Positions 7,316 to 15,722 are shown, counted from the first letter of the stretch. The stretch: DNA of 15,722 nucleotides from a candidate division SR1 bacterium (GCA_002746475.1 PDOX01000049.1:1-15722); one strand, 5' to 3'. Numbers and translations: made by a program. The notes: a model not told the origin generated them from the sequence alone.

Positions 7316-10300
7316 TTATCCACATACTTCATCAATTATATTCTCTGCTACTTGTTTTTGGTTGTGATCTGGGATTTTGGTTAGAATTACATCTTTGAGT
7401 GATTTTTTAATATCTTGAGTAGCATTAAAATCTTGTAATACATAATTCCCATCTCTTATGGTGAATACAAAGTTAAGTTCTTTATCATAGTCTACCTCGT
7501 TTTTCATTGTGGCAGAATATGTTTTTCTAATTTCTTTTGCTACTTGAGTTACTTTTTCTAAAGCTAAAAATGTATTATATAGTTTTTTATCATTCGGCTT
7601 TTCTTGTTGGATAACGTAATTATTTCGATAATTTTCAAATTCTTCTTGGGTTAATTTACCAATAGGTCCATCAATATATTTACTATTCATGTAGGCTTCC
7701 TCTAAAGCTTCTGGATATTCATCTCCTGTTATTCTTGCACGGGATACTGCCTCTTGTGGTAATTCTTGTGTTCCACGATAGTATCTTGGATTCATAAGTC
7801 CTATAATCAGCACTGATGGATGTGCATGTATTCTTCATAATTGTGGATCGTTAATATATCTACGACCATCTAATAATGGATTGAGCAGTTTAGATACTCA
7901 CGGTCTTAAGGTATTGATCTCATCTAATACAATAATAGATCATGGTGTTTGTAATCATTTTACGAGATTACTTGGTTTACGATAGGTTCACTCATTGTCA
8001 ATTTCAGGAGAAAAAAGTAAGTCTTCTTTTTCCATATATTCATTACAACTTACATCAAATACTTCTCTATTTGTGAGGTGTCAGAGAATATCAACTTTGA
8101 AGTTCTTACCGGTTCCTGCTTCACTTTCTACGATCATGATTCCTTGTTTGTATTTTTGTTGTTGGTCAAGGATTCTTCATCGTTTTGATAGTGATTCTTG
8201 GATGGTTTTTCCAATAACTGTTTTATTATCGATTGATGGTAAGTTTGGTCTTGGAGAGATGTTTCGCATTCAATTATTGGATATTTTGTTCATGGTTTCT
8301 AGCATTCTTGCGACATAGAATTTTTGTTCTATATTTTGTATTTGATCCTTTATTTCTTGATTCTTTTCTGCATCTTTAGAATCTTCAGGACTTTTAGAAT
8401 TTTCTTTTAGTTTATTATATTGTTGTTTACCTGATTTTTTCCATTTTGATAGCGATTGTTTGAGTTCTTGTCGTTCTTTAAAAGTATAGGTAAATTTGAA
8501 ATTTCCTAAATTGTTTTTATTAATACTTGGTTCTATTTCATTTCCTATAGAAGATTGAAAGCTTAATTTAAAATTCCCGTCTTCTGCATCTTTAGAATCT
8601 TCAGGACTTTTAAAATTTCCTTTTAGTTTATTATATTGTTGTTTACCTGATTTTTTCCATTCTGATAGCGATTGTTTGAGTTCTTGTCGTTCTTTAAAAG
8701 TATAGGTAAATTTGAAATTTCCTAAAATTTTTTTGTTAATGCTTGGTTCTATTTCATTTCCTGTTGAAGATTGGAAACTTAACTTAAATTTTCCATCTTT
8801 TGTTGGTTTTCCTGTGATATCCCATCTTACTCTTTTTGTAATATCTGGAACATAGTAGAGTGATTTTGGTATCCCGTATTGATCCAGTGATTTTATAGAT
8901 GTAGTTCCACCTTCATCAAATTGAATACTAAGTGTTTTTTCTTTAAATATTTTATCAAGTTGTAAAAGTATTTCTTGTCATTTCTGTGCTGGTAATATCT
9001 CTGCGGTTTCTTTGATTTGTAGCACTAAAGGATCTGATAATTCCATAGTATCTAATGTTGTTTTATCGTTTATACTCTGTACTATTCCTCTTATTTGAGT
9101 GAGTTTCTCTTTACAATCCTGAAACTGCTCTTCTATTTCTTTTTTTCCTTCGTTTTGTTTTTGTTTTTCTTGACTTTGTAAGTGTTGTTGATGTTCTTTT
9201 ACGATATTGTTCATTGTTTTTCTTAGTTGTTTTTGTTCATCTTTAGGAAGGTAATCGATCATTTTTTCAGTTGTTTTCCAAATATCTGTGGTATATACAT
9301 TTGTGATACCAAGTAAATAATCAATACCTTGGACATATTCTTTAATTTTTTGAATATTATTGTTGATATCATTGGTTAAATCTTCTCTATGTTGTTCTTG
9401 ATATTGGAGAATTTTTTCATCCGTGATTTTGATAAGATTTTTTAATTCTTTATCTTGTTTTGTTTGTGGAAGAGGGATTTGTTTTCTTTGTGTTTGTAAA
9501 TCAGAAAGTGTGTGTTTTATTGTTAGTAGACGAGAAAAATCATCATCACTTGCTTCAATTTGCGTAGCAAGATCAGACAATTGTTCAAAAATATTATTTA
9601 ATGTGATAGTATTCTTTTTTTCTGTTACCTTTGCTAATATAGGATCCATAATACCTTTTACTGCCATGATTTCTGGTTTTCTTTTTATCTGTTGTAGGAT
9701 TCCTCGAACAATTTGTATTTCTTTTGGTGTTTTTGCTTCGTCAAATAGTTGTTTTAGTGTTTTATTGTCAAAATCCTCAAAACTAAGATTTCGTATCTGG
9801 GTTCTAATTTCTTGATCACTGACATCATTATTAGATTCAGCTGATTCTCAAGTTCCATTAAGCAATGCATCAGCATCTATCGTTATTCCTCAAGAGAGTG
9901 ATTTTTTGAGTTCTGCTCTTCCTTTATCTTCAATTTTTATAATATTTTCTTTTGTCGTTTCTGCTGTGGTTTCATGACTGTCTACATATCCTCTTGGAAG
10001 ATTTTTGGTATTTATCGTTACCACTCTCAGATATCAATTTGTATCCATACAAAAGAGTTTAGATGTCTCTTCGCTGAGATAGGTAATTTCTGTAATGTCA
10101 TCAAAAAACATTACTTCTCATAATGTCTTTCTATTTAATATTCTAAGGGTATTTTTTCCTTCTTTTTCTGTGGTAATAAAGTAGAAATTATTATTAATAT
10201 CAGTTTTTATATTTTTTATATTTCCATAACTACTGAGATCAAAGAAGTCAGATTGGCGAGTAATAGCATCGTTATCATAACTATATGTAGCTATTTTATT

Positions 10301-10918
10301 ATCTTTTAGTATACATATTTCATTTGTTCCTTGATTAGTAACACAGTAGTCATTTGCTCATATTTCCAAAAGTTTATTATTTATTTTAATACTCAGTAAT
10401 CAATTTTCTAGGGAATAAGACGAAGTTTTTTTTTCTTCAATAATTATTCTATTTATTTCTCAATTATTTTTCATTGATAATGCTTGTACTCATTCTTTCA
10501 AATATTTATCTATATCTCCAATATATTTGTTTTGTTCTGTGCTTGTAATGATAAGTTGTTTGTTATGTAAACTAATATTCTCAATTTTGAATAGTTTTAC
10601 TCAAGAATTTGATATTTTGTTATAAGGTATCCTATTAGTACTATTTTTATTTATTCATATTTGCTTTAATTTTCAAAGAAGAAAATTGTTTTCAGTGTAC
10701 CTCTTTTCAAAATAGACATAAAAAGCATTAATATCATTCCCCTTTAATCATAATTCTCTTAATGTATTTTCTTCTAATCCACTAAGTACAGATAAATTTC
10801 CTAAGTATGAAAATTTATCATCTGGATTTTGGATAGGTAAAAGCTCTATAGAGAATTTTCCATTTGATTGTTCTTTGGTTTCTAGTGTTGTTGATACTTG
10901 GGTTTTGTTGCCTGTCAT
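7316..10918 (-). CDS. Large multidomain protein with C-terminal MoxR-type AAA ATPase
   Basis: This 1200-residue protein is much longer than ordinary MoxR ATPases (about 320-350 residues). The AAA core occupies about 900-1200: Walker A EAGTGKN (Lys938), Walker B IVLDEIN (Asp999, Glu1000), a sensor at LMNPRYYRG (Asn1043) and an arginine-finger region SRAR (about 1059-1062). Residues about 60-330 are strand-rich with recurring short motifs (FYFITTEKEGKNTLRILN, KLFCMDTNGYLRVV) and may be a beta-propeller. About 360-650 is charged and helical. A 72-residue unit is duplicated at 708-851. No signal peptide or membrane helix is visible, so it is probably cytoplasmic. It begins 24 nt after the vWA/transglutaminase gene. 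MoxR ATPases commonly act with vWA partners as chaperone-like complexes, so the two proteins probably work together. Many glycines are TGA. Confidence 0.8.
8366..8797 (-). repeat. 216-bp tandem duplication (72 residues) within the AAA gene
   Basis: Copies 8797-8582 and 8581-8366 align without gaps, with about 15 mismatches counted by eye (about 93% identity). Each encodes a unit running from DG[KN]FKLSFQSS through YTFKERQELKQSLS and WKKSGKQQYNKLK to SPEDSKDAE. The unit pairs a strand-rich part with a basic helical part. Several differences change amino acids, so the duplication is fairly recent but not fresh. It keeps the reading frame. Confidence 0.9.
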
Positions 10919-10942
10919 GATTGCATAGTAAAAAGAATAAAA

Positions 10943-13610
10943 TTATTTTGTATATCTATTAACGATTTTTCTCAGGTTATTGTTATAGTTCCCTATAACT
11001 TGTTTGGTTAGATTGCTGAGGTTATCTACGAGGACTGTTCATCAAGATTCTGTTGTTCAGAAATATTGTTGAAGCTCATTCATATGTTGCTTGGAGCCAT
11101 TGATATAATACGCTGTCAATCAGAATCCATCTTTTCTAATGGTGGTAATAAGTTGCTTGAGTGCATCTCACATTAGTCATGATATTGGTTTTCCATCTCC
11201 CAAGAAGGTAATATTTCAAAAACTATCATGTCCATTTTTTCTAGCATATTCTTTCATATTGGTATAGGTGTAGCTTAATGGTTCTCCAATATTGGTTCCT
11301 CATGATTTTTGGACTGCTCTCATAAGTTTTGAAGGGATATGACATTTTTTACGATCAGAAAAATTTTCTCCAAAAGTCATGATTTCTTCAGTTGTATCAT
11401 CAAAAAATTGGATAGAAAACTGAACCTTGAAATATTCTAGGACTTTTGCTCTGATAATTGCAGTTTTTACTGCCTCTCTGATAGGAGAATTTTGATTACT
11501 AAAACTTCCCATACTTCATGATCTATCTATGAGAATCGTTTCAAACATATTAATTTCTCTGGTATCATGTTCACGGTTGTTTCTTTGAAAAATTTTTGTA
11601 TTCCCTGTAACTTTTCGATCTACAAGTTTTCTCCTATCTAGTCTAGCTCCTGAACGATAGTAATTATCTTCATCTTTTACTATTTGTCGTTTGGGTGGAA
11701 GCAGTTTTTGTAGTTCGTTGATTTGTTGTCTTACCTGTGGTTCTACTTCCCTTTCTAGTTTTTTATATTGTTTATAAAGTTGTAATTCTTCTTCTTTAAA
11801 ACCAAATTTTTCCATTTCTGTTTTCATTTTACTTTTTTGTTCTGTAATTTTTTCTTTGATAGTATTTGCATATTTTTCTAATTTCTTTTTATGTTCAGGA
11901 TTGAGTAAAGAATTTTCTAGTGCTTGTTCTATTTGTTTTTCATCTCATGTTTTTTCTAGCTCTTCCAATTCTTTTTTCTCTTGTTCTAATATTCCATCAT
12001 TTCATATTTTATCTACTAAATCTTTTCAAAAATCTTCTAATTCTGCTTCGTCTAGAATATCTTTAATTTCGCCTTTATCTTTTGCTTGTTCCAGCTTTTC
12101 TAATGTATCTTTGATGTTTTCAGCTTGTTTTATTAAACTCTCTTCTTTTGCTTTTTCTATTAATTCATCAAGCATCTCCCCTGCTGATTTTTCAGTATTT
12201 CATCCTGATTGAGATGATTGTCATCAAGATTTTTGGTTTCATGATTGATTTTCACTATTGGTATTTTCATTACTATTTCATGAATCGCTATCTTCTTTTC
12301 ATCATTGAGAGGTATTTTGTCATCATGACTGTCCTCAGGATTGATCTCATGATTGTTGATTTTGGTTGTCTGTCGTATTATCCATATTGTTATCAGCAGA
12401 TTGGTTCTGTTGATTGGAATCTTGATTTGATTGATCGTGATTTTGATTACTCTCTTCACCATTTTCTTTTTGTGTTGGTGTAGCATCAAATCTCGTTCGT
12501 TCTTGTGTATCTTGATCCCAAATTTCTGCCCAAGCATGTCCATTATTGCTAGAAAGATGAGATTTTCCATTTTTTCCTACAGATTGAACCATATGTCCCA
12601 CTATAAGTTTTGCTGGGATACCTAATTTTCTACACAATCAGACAAAAAGTGTGTTAGCACTATAACATTCTAATATAGGAGATTGATCTAAAGTAGTTAG
12701 ATAGTTTTTTTCGTTAGAAATATTTCTCAATGTTCATTGTCTATCAGTATTATATTTTTTAGTTGTAATAATATGATTTCTGATGGTTTGAGCTTGCTGT
12801 ATTGGGGTTTTATTTTGAAGATTTTGTAATAGTTTTTCTGTCTCTGGAGTAAGTGATTTGAAAATAATATTTTCTGTATCTTGAGGAAGTGGTGGAGTGC
12901 TGTTTTTAGTTTGTCAAAAGGCAAAATCAAAGCTAATATATTGTTTTTGTGTGCTTTTGAGATATACACAGTTATTTTGATCACTAAAAAACTCTGCTTG
13001 TTTTCATCAAGAAAAACATATTGAATCAGTATCAGGCAGTGTTCCTTCTGGTAGAGGGATTGCCGTTATTCAATTGTTTATATATCCAGCATATTGATAC
13101 TTTTTATCTTTATTTGTAAGTGTATGTGTTAAGCTTGAAAGTTGTTTCTTTTTTGACCAAAGATTATTCTTAGCATTAAAGTATGACTTTTTTCATTGGG
13201 TGAAATATCATAGAAATGGTGGATATATTTCTCCAAATCTTGCTGATTCTTCTAATGCTTCTCAAAATTCTGAGTCTTTCGGTATATATTCATCTTGATC
13301 TTCAGGTGGAATTTCAAATCAACCTTTGTCCAAAGCGTTATCCCCCCCCCCCTTGCGGGTTTTCAGAGTTGCTTAGTTTTTCTTGGAATTTTTCTTTGAT
13401 TTTATCTAACCATGATTTCTTTTTTTCAGATTTTCCCTTATTTTTTTCTTGTTGTTTACTTATCGTTTCTTGTAAGTCTTTTTTTGTTGGTTTTGTTTTT
13501 GCTTCTATTTTTTGTTTTTGCTTTTTTTTAATTAACGATAAAATATAGTCTTTAATTTTTTCAAGCGTTTCTTTTCGCTCTAGATTTTGGTTATACTTTA
13601 ATTCTTCCAT
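10943..13610 (-). CDS. Transglutaminase-like / von Willebrand A fusion protein, frame interrupted at a poly-G tract
   Basis: Read through the G tract as 10 (or 13) G instead of 11, this gives 888 residues. Order: Lys/Glu-rich helical N-terminus (1-85); unknown domain (about 90-260); transglutaminase-like core with Cys315 (ECYSANTLF), His358 (NNGHAWAEIW) and Asp375 (RFDATP); Ser/Gly/Gln/Asn linker (about 385-475); charged coiled coil (about 480-680); vWA domain with MIDAS DRSGS (Asp695, Ser697, Ser699), a GGTN Thr and FLGDG. No signal peptide or membrane helix is visible. As sequenced, the frame from the ATG at 13610 stops at 13338; the downstream frame has no ATG near its beginning (only a TTG at 13333), so the whole was probably one gene. 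The start follows an in-frame TAA directly upstream. vWA and transglutaminase-fold proteins are both known neighbours of MoxR ATPases; here they are fused. Confidence 0.75.
12200..12349 (-). other. UGA-dense glycine linker in the vWA/transglutaminase protein
   Basis: Over 50 codons, 11 are TGA, read as glycine in a low-complexity run such as QSGGQSGGQNTSQGG. The rest is mostly Ser, Gln, Asn, Thr and Glu. Under the standard code the stretch looks like a cluster of stops between two domains. It joins the transglutaminase-like core to the coiled coil. Confidence 0.85.
13338..13610 (-). CDS. N-terminal product of the vWA/transglutaminase gene in the 11-G frame
   Basis: From the ATG at 13610 the sequence as given encodes 90 residues ending NPQGGGG and a TAA. 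The peptide is highly basic and helical, with Lys/Glu/Gln-rich runs (LIKKKQKQKIEAK, SWLDKIKEKFQEKL). It matches no family I know and probably serves as the leader segment of the full protein. If the 11-G count is correct, this short product is all the cell makes in this state unless slippage or frameshifting occurs. Confidence 0.5.
   Translation of the reverse strand: MEELKYNQNLERKETLEKIKDYILSLIKKKQKQKIEAKTKPTKKDLQETISKQQEKNKGKSEKKKSWLDKIKEKFQEKLSNSENPQGGGG
13342..13352 (-). repeat. Homopolymeric G(11) tract at the frame break (C(11) on the plus strand)
   Basis: Eleven identical bases sit at the exact point where the upstream and downstream frames of the 13610-10943 gene part. With 10 or 13 G, CAA-(GGG)n-GAT-AAC reads through into DNALDKGGFEIPP; with 11 the frame meets TAA at once. 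Long G/C runs are unexpected in AT-rich DNA and are classic slipped-strand sites. Confidence 0.85.
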
Positions 13611-13647
13611 GTTTTTTACTTATAAACAAAAGATACTTTTCATAATA

Positions 13648-13675
13648 AGTATAATAAAAAATAATATTTATGCAA
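13648..13675 (-). promoter_or_regulatory. Candidate promoter for the vWA/transglutaminase-AAA operon
   Basis: On the minus strand TTGCAT (13675-13670) and TATACT (13653-13648) are 16 nt apart, close to the sigma-70 consensus. Initiation near 13641 gives a leader of about 30 nt. It lies in the 82-nt gap between the DenV-type gene and the ATG at 13610, the only gap of any size for several kilobases upstream or downstream on this strand. Confidence 0.45.
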
Positions 13676-13694
13676 AAAATTAAGGAGATTTTTT
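13674..13694 (-). terminator. Weak A/T inverted repeat after the DenV-type gene
   Basis: AAAAAAT and ATTTTTT form a 7-bp stem around a 7-nt loop directly at the stop of the glycosylase gene. The stem is pure A/T, so any terminator activity would be weak. It abuts the candidate promoter of the next operon. Confidence 0.2.
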
Positions 13695-14094
13695 AATCTA
13701 TCACCTCTCCATATCTTTTATAAAATCATGGTTTGGCTTGTAATTTTTCGTTAATTCTGTTTTGAGAGATGCTAAGGTCTTTTTTAGTTGGGGAGAAATC
13801 TTTTTTGTATTTTTTAGGAATGTCTGATAGGTCAAGTTTGGTAAGCTTGATATTGAATCCTCTTTTTTTACATTCTTCCACAATTTGATAGTATCTTTTT
13901 TCTAGAAATCCAAGTTTGTCGTAAAAAAATATTACATGTCCTGTTCAGAGTTTGAATGTTTTTCATGGAATGATTTTTTTATTTTGTTCTAGTTTTGTCC
14001 TTACGGCTCAAAAAATTCTTGGCAGTTCTCTATATTCTGCTATTAAGTGTTGGTCGGCAAGGTCTTGTGGTGGGATGAGGTTTATTCTTGTCAT
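13693..14094 (-). CDS. Pyrimidine dimer DNA glycosylase / AP lyase (T4 endonuclease V, DenV family)
   Basis: T4 endonuclease V removes UV-induced cyclobutane pyrimidine dimers by cutting the glycosidic bond and then the abasic site. The 133-residue product begins MTRINL and continues [20 protein letters not shown], matching the T4 protein as I remember it, in register. Thr2 (the catalytic amine), Arg22, Glu23 and Arg26 are all present. Further conserved parts are [18 protein letters not shown] and [10 protein letters not shown], and the C-terminus ends [12 protein letters not shown]. Gly29, conserved in T4, is a TGA codon here, as are several other glycines. Length fits the family (138 in T4). 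It starts 12 nt after the mltG stop, so the two are probably co-transcribed. It would act on chromosomal DNA in the cytoplasm. Confidence 0.92.
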
Positions 14095-14106
14095 TAACAG
14101 TGTATG

Positions 14107-15177
14107 CTATAAATATTTCTTGTTTGCATTATGCTCTTGGAGGTTTTTTCCATAGTAGATTTGTCAGGATTTTACATTATGAAGATAGTAAAGATAGGGA
14201 GTTTTTTCGTAGTTGAGGGTAGAAAGAATGGTTTGTGCGCTCGGGTTTCCGATTGGAGTTGGAGTCAATCCTCCATTCATTCTGGTATTATATGGGTTTG
14301 ATTTGTCATAGACTTTTTCGTTGATAAGTTTGTTAGTGCATGAAGTATAGGGTTTCTTGAAATGATAACAGAGGGTGATATCTGCTCCCAAAAGCATGTT
14401 TTTATGTATTCTATTCATGAAAATTCCTGCAACGGTTGATTTATTATTCGGATTTTTTTCCTCTTTTTCTACGATACTCGCAAGGGTGATGAGGTCATAA
14501 AGATCAAGTTTATGGTTTTTGATTGCTGATTGATGAGGTGTTCGGATTTTTTTCTCAAAATTTTTCAGTTGAAGTTTGATGATGTCATCAATAATTTTAT
14601 TTTCTCTGATTTTGTAGGTATCAGGCATGAGGAAGCCTTCCAAGCTGTTTCCATTGGGAATAGTATTTAGAAAAGGGAAAGTATTTTTTCGTTGTTGGGT
14701 TATTACAGTATTAGTGGTAGCTGTGATATACTCCCCCTTCTTAATAAATCATTTTTTTGCTAAACTATCATCAATATCGTAGATACTTCGCCCTTCAAAA
14801 ACCGTGAAATTCAGTTCATTTGTTTTTGGCTTGCTTGCGAGATTTTGGAGAAATTCGCTTTTTGAAAGTGTTGTTCCGGTGAATTGATGGATTCAAGGAT
14901 AGATTTTCCCTGAAATGGGATGGATTTTAGTGTAAATTTTGAAGAAAAAATTTTCTTTACTGGAAAGATTGGTGCTGATGATTGTTGAAATCGTATCTCA
15001 TTTTTGGACGATGATTTCATTGTTTGGGAGCTGGATATCGCTATATATTCCTCTGATAAAGAAAAAACTAAATATTCCAATGATAAGGAGGAGTATTCGT
15101 TTGATAGTTGATGTTTTTTTATTGGTTTTATTGTTTTTGTTCTTTGTTGTGTACTTGGGGTATTTTGAAATGGGCAT
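14107..15177 (-). CDS. mltG: Endolytic murein transglycosylase MltG (YceG-like)
   Basis: MltG is an inner-membrane enzyme that cleaves nascent glycan strands and so sets their length. The 356-residue product has a polar Lys/Asn-rich N-terminus, one membrane helix (about 28-43, ILLLIIGIFSFFF), then LysM-like and catalytic parts. Family motifs: FTVFEGRSIYDIDDSLAKKG, LEGFLMPDTY (179-188), LASIVEKEE with catalytic Glu237, AGIFMNRI, LLGADIT, YNTRMNGGLTPTPIGNPS, and a C-terminal YYGKNLQEHNANKKYL. The glycine of YYLHNVKSG is TGA; standard decoding would cut the last 20 residues. The ATG at 15177 is the first after the hicA stop, 23 nt away, although the frame stays open further upstream. No clear Shine-Dalgarno. 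In most bacteria mltG neighbours tmk, holB or ruvX; a toxin-antitoxin neighbour is unusual. Confidence 0.9.
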
Positions 15178-15200
15178 TGTGTATTCGTGTAAATTAAAAT

Positions 15201-15407
15201 TTATATTGCATCAAATTCTTTTCTCGTTTTTGAAGTGAGTTGTAAAACTTTTTTTTCTACTCATGGTGAAATATCTTTTGATCCATGATTGGGTACAGGG
15301 AAAGTTACTTTCCCATTTGAAAACAAAACATGTGATCCTTTTTGTCTTACGATTTTAAATCCTAATCTTGTTAATTTATTTTTTATTTCACGAAATTTAT
15401 ACGGCAT
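15201..15407 (-). CDS. hicA: HicA-family mRNA interferase toxin
   Basis: HicA is a small double-stranded-RNA-binding-fold toxin that cuts mRNA and is neutralised by HicB. The 68-residue product starts MPYKFREIKNKLTRLGFKIV and continues RQKGSHVLFSNGKVTFPVPN, with the family's catalytic His in GSH (His26). It ends HGSKDISPGVEKKVLQLTSK and a short tail. The Gly of SPGV is TGA. Its start overlaps the end of hicB by 11 nt in another frame, which implies coupled translation. Antitoxin-first order is one of the two arrangements known for hic loci. Length is normal for HicA. Confidence 0.88.
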
Positions 15408-15609
15408 AGTTAAGTTTTTTGGTAAGCAAAAAATTTTTAACAGATTTTTGGAAGGTTAATTCTTCTTTGTGATAATCTATCATCATATCTATAACATGTT
15501 GAAGCTCTTGTAATGCTTCGTGTTCAGTTTTTCAAAATGCGAAGAGATTCTCTTTTCCCTCTACTTCTGCAAGAAATCCTTCTCCATCTTTTTTTGTAAT
15601 GATGTGCAT
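15397..15609 (-). CDS. hicB: HicB-family antitoxin, short form without obvious DNA-binding domain
   Basis: The 70-residue product contains the degraded RNase H-like fold of HicB: MHIITKKDGEGFLAEVEGKE, then AFGKTEHEALQELQHVIDMM, matching the pattern K-D-x-x-G-F-x-A-E-V and G-x-T-x-x-E-A-L. The Gly of AFGKT is TGA. The tail (FQKSVKNFLLTKKLNYAV) is short; no helix-turn-helix or ribbon-helix-helix is visible, so autoregulation by DNA binding would need another factor or the tail itself. The start at 15609 is the first ATG; the frame is open upstream to a TAA at 15715-15717 but offers no ATG. The pairing with HicA supports the call more than the sequence alone. Confidence 0.75.
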
Positions 15610-15722
15610 AATTTTTCTATTAGTTTGATAAAATAATTTATGTATTTTTCGTAGTATATCTTTTCTCTTAACTTTTTCTAGCTTTTTTTGTTGGTTTTTG
15701 TAGTATTGGGCTGTTTATTCGT
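15610..15722. other. Region upstream of hicB, content unresolved
   Basis: On the minus strand all three frames contain a TAA or TAG between 15668 and 15717, so an upstream gene may end here, but its frame cannot be told: candidate tails end KTNKKS (stop 15678-15680) or KKARKS (stop 15668-15670). The rest is A-rich on the gene strand. I see no convincing promoter, although one for hicBA would be expected here or just outside the window. Confidence 0.3.

Noticed and set aside
7995..8318. Plus-strand open frame opposite the AAA core
   Set aside because: It lies antisense to the Walker A and B region of a clear ATPase and resembles no family; a shadow of the minus-strand gene.
8366..8797. CRISPR or other spaced repeat array
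   Set aside because: There are only two copies, directly adjacent, in-frame within a gene and without spacers.
1..8978. Multiple pseudogenes caused by premature TGA stops
   Set aside because: The TGA positions coincide with conserved glycines in several unrelated families, so recoding explains them better than decay.
12148..12483. Plus-strand Tyr/Phe-rich frame looking like a membrane protein
   Set aside because: It is the complement of the Ser/Gln/Asn/Gly linker, whose low complexity produces a hydrophobic-looking antisense reading.
12727..12984. Minus-strand frame of 85 codons in the vWA/transglutaminase region
   Set aside because: It is out of frame with the transglutaminase-like domain; the other frame, read with TGA = Gly, runs continuously into the catalytic Cys motif.
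1..15722. tRNA or rRNA genes
   Set aside because: Scanning both strands by eye I found no T-arm consensus with matching acceptor stem and no rRNA-like stretch; a dedicated search could still find a divergent tRNA.

Overview
The window is AT-rich and makes sense only if UGA is read as glycine (translation table 25). Under the standard code almost every gene on the minus strand breaks at in-frame TGA; with TGA = Gly they join into full-length recognisable proteins that end at TAA or TAG. Both glycines of the TilS PP-loop and Gly29 of the T4 endonuclease V homologue are TGA codons. This points to Candidatus Absconditabacteria (SR1) or Gracilibacteria of the Candidate Phyla Radiation (CPR). All names below come from reading the sequence; no database search was run.

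Layout from the right end, nearly all on the minus strand. (1) A HicB/HicA toxin-antitoxin pair (15609-15201) lies just upstream of mltG (15177-14107) and a T4 DenV-type pyrimidine dimer glycosylase (14094-13693), with gaps of 23 and 12 nt. (2) A promoter at about 13650 precedes a two-gene operon. Its first gene (13610-10943) encodes a transglutaminase-like domain, a Ser/Gly/Gln linker, a coiled coil and a von Willebrand A domain; its reading frame is interrupted at an 11-G tract. Its second gene (10918-7316) encodes a 1200-residue protein with a C-terminal MoxR-type AAA ATPase and a 72-residue tandem duplication. (3) One plus-strand gene, a DUF177/YceD-like protein (6821-7300), is divergent from tilS. 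(4) tilS (6742-5378) leads a tight five-gene string: a two-helix membrane protein, a lipoprotein, a 703-residue Cys-rich zinc-ribbon protein, and a nucleotidyltransferase-like protein ending at 980. (5) ftsA starts at 848 and runs off the left edge.

The most interesting points are: the vWA/transglutaminase protein paired with a multidomain MoxR ATPase; the poly-G tract that would switch the first of them on or off; two GC-rich palindromic elements carried in-frame inside the zinc-ribbon gene, resembling Rickettsia palindromic elements in behaviour; and the homologous N- and C-terminal modules of that zinc-ribbon protein. Most genes have no visible Shine-Dalgarno sequence; ftsA is the exception.
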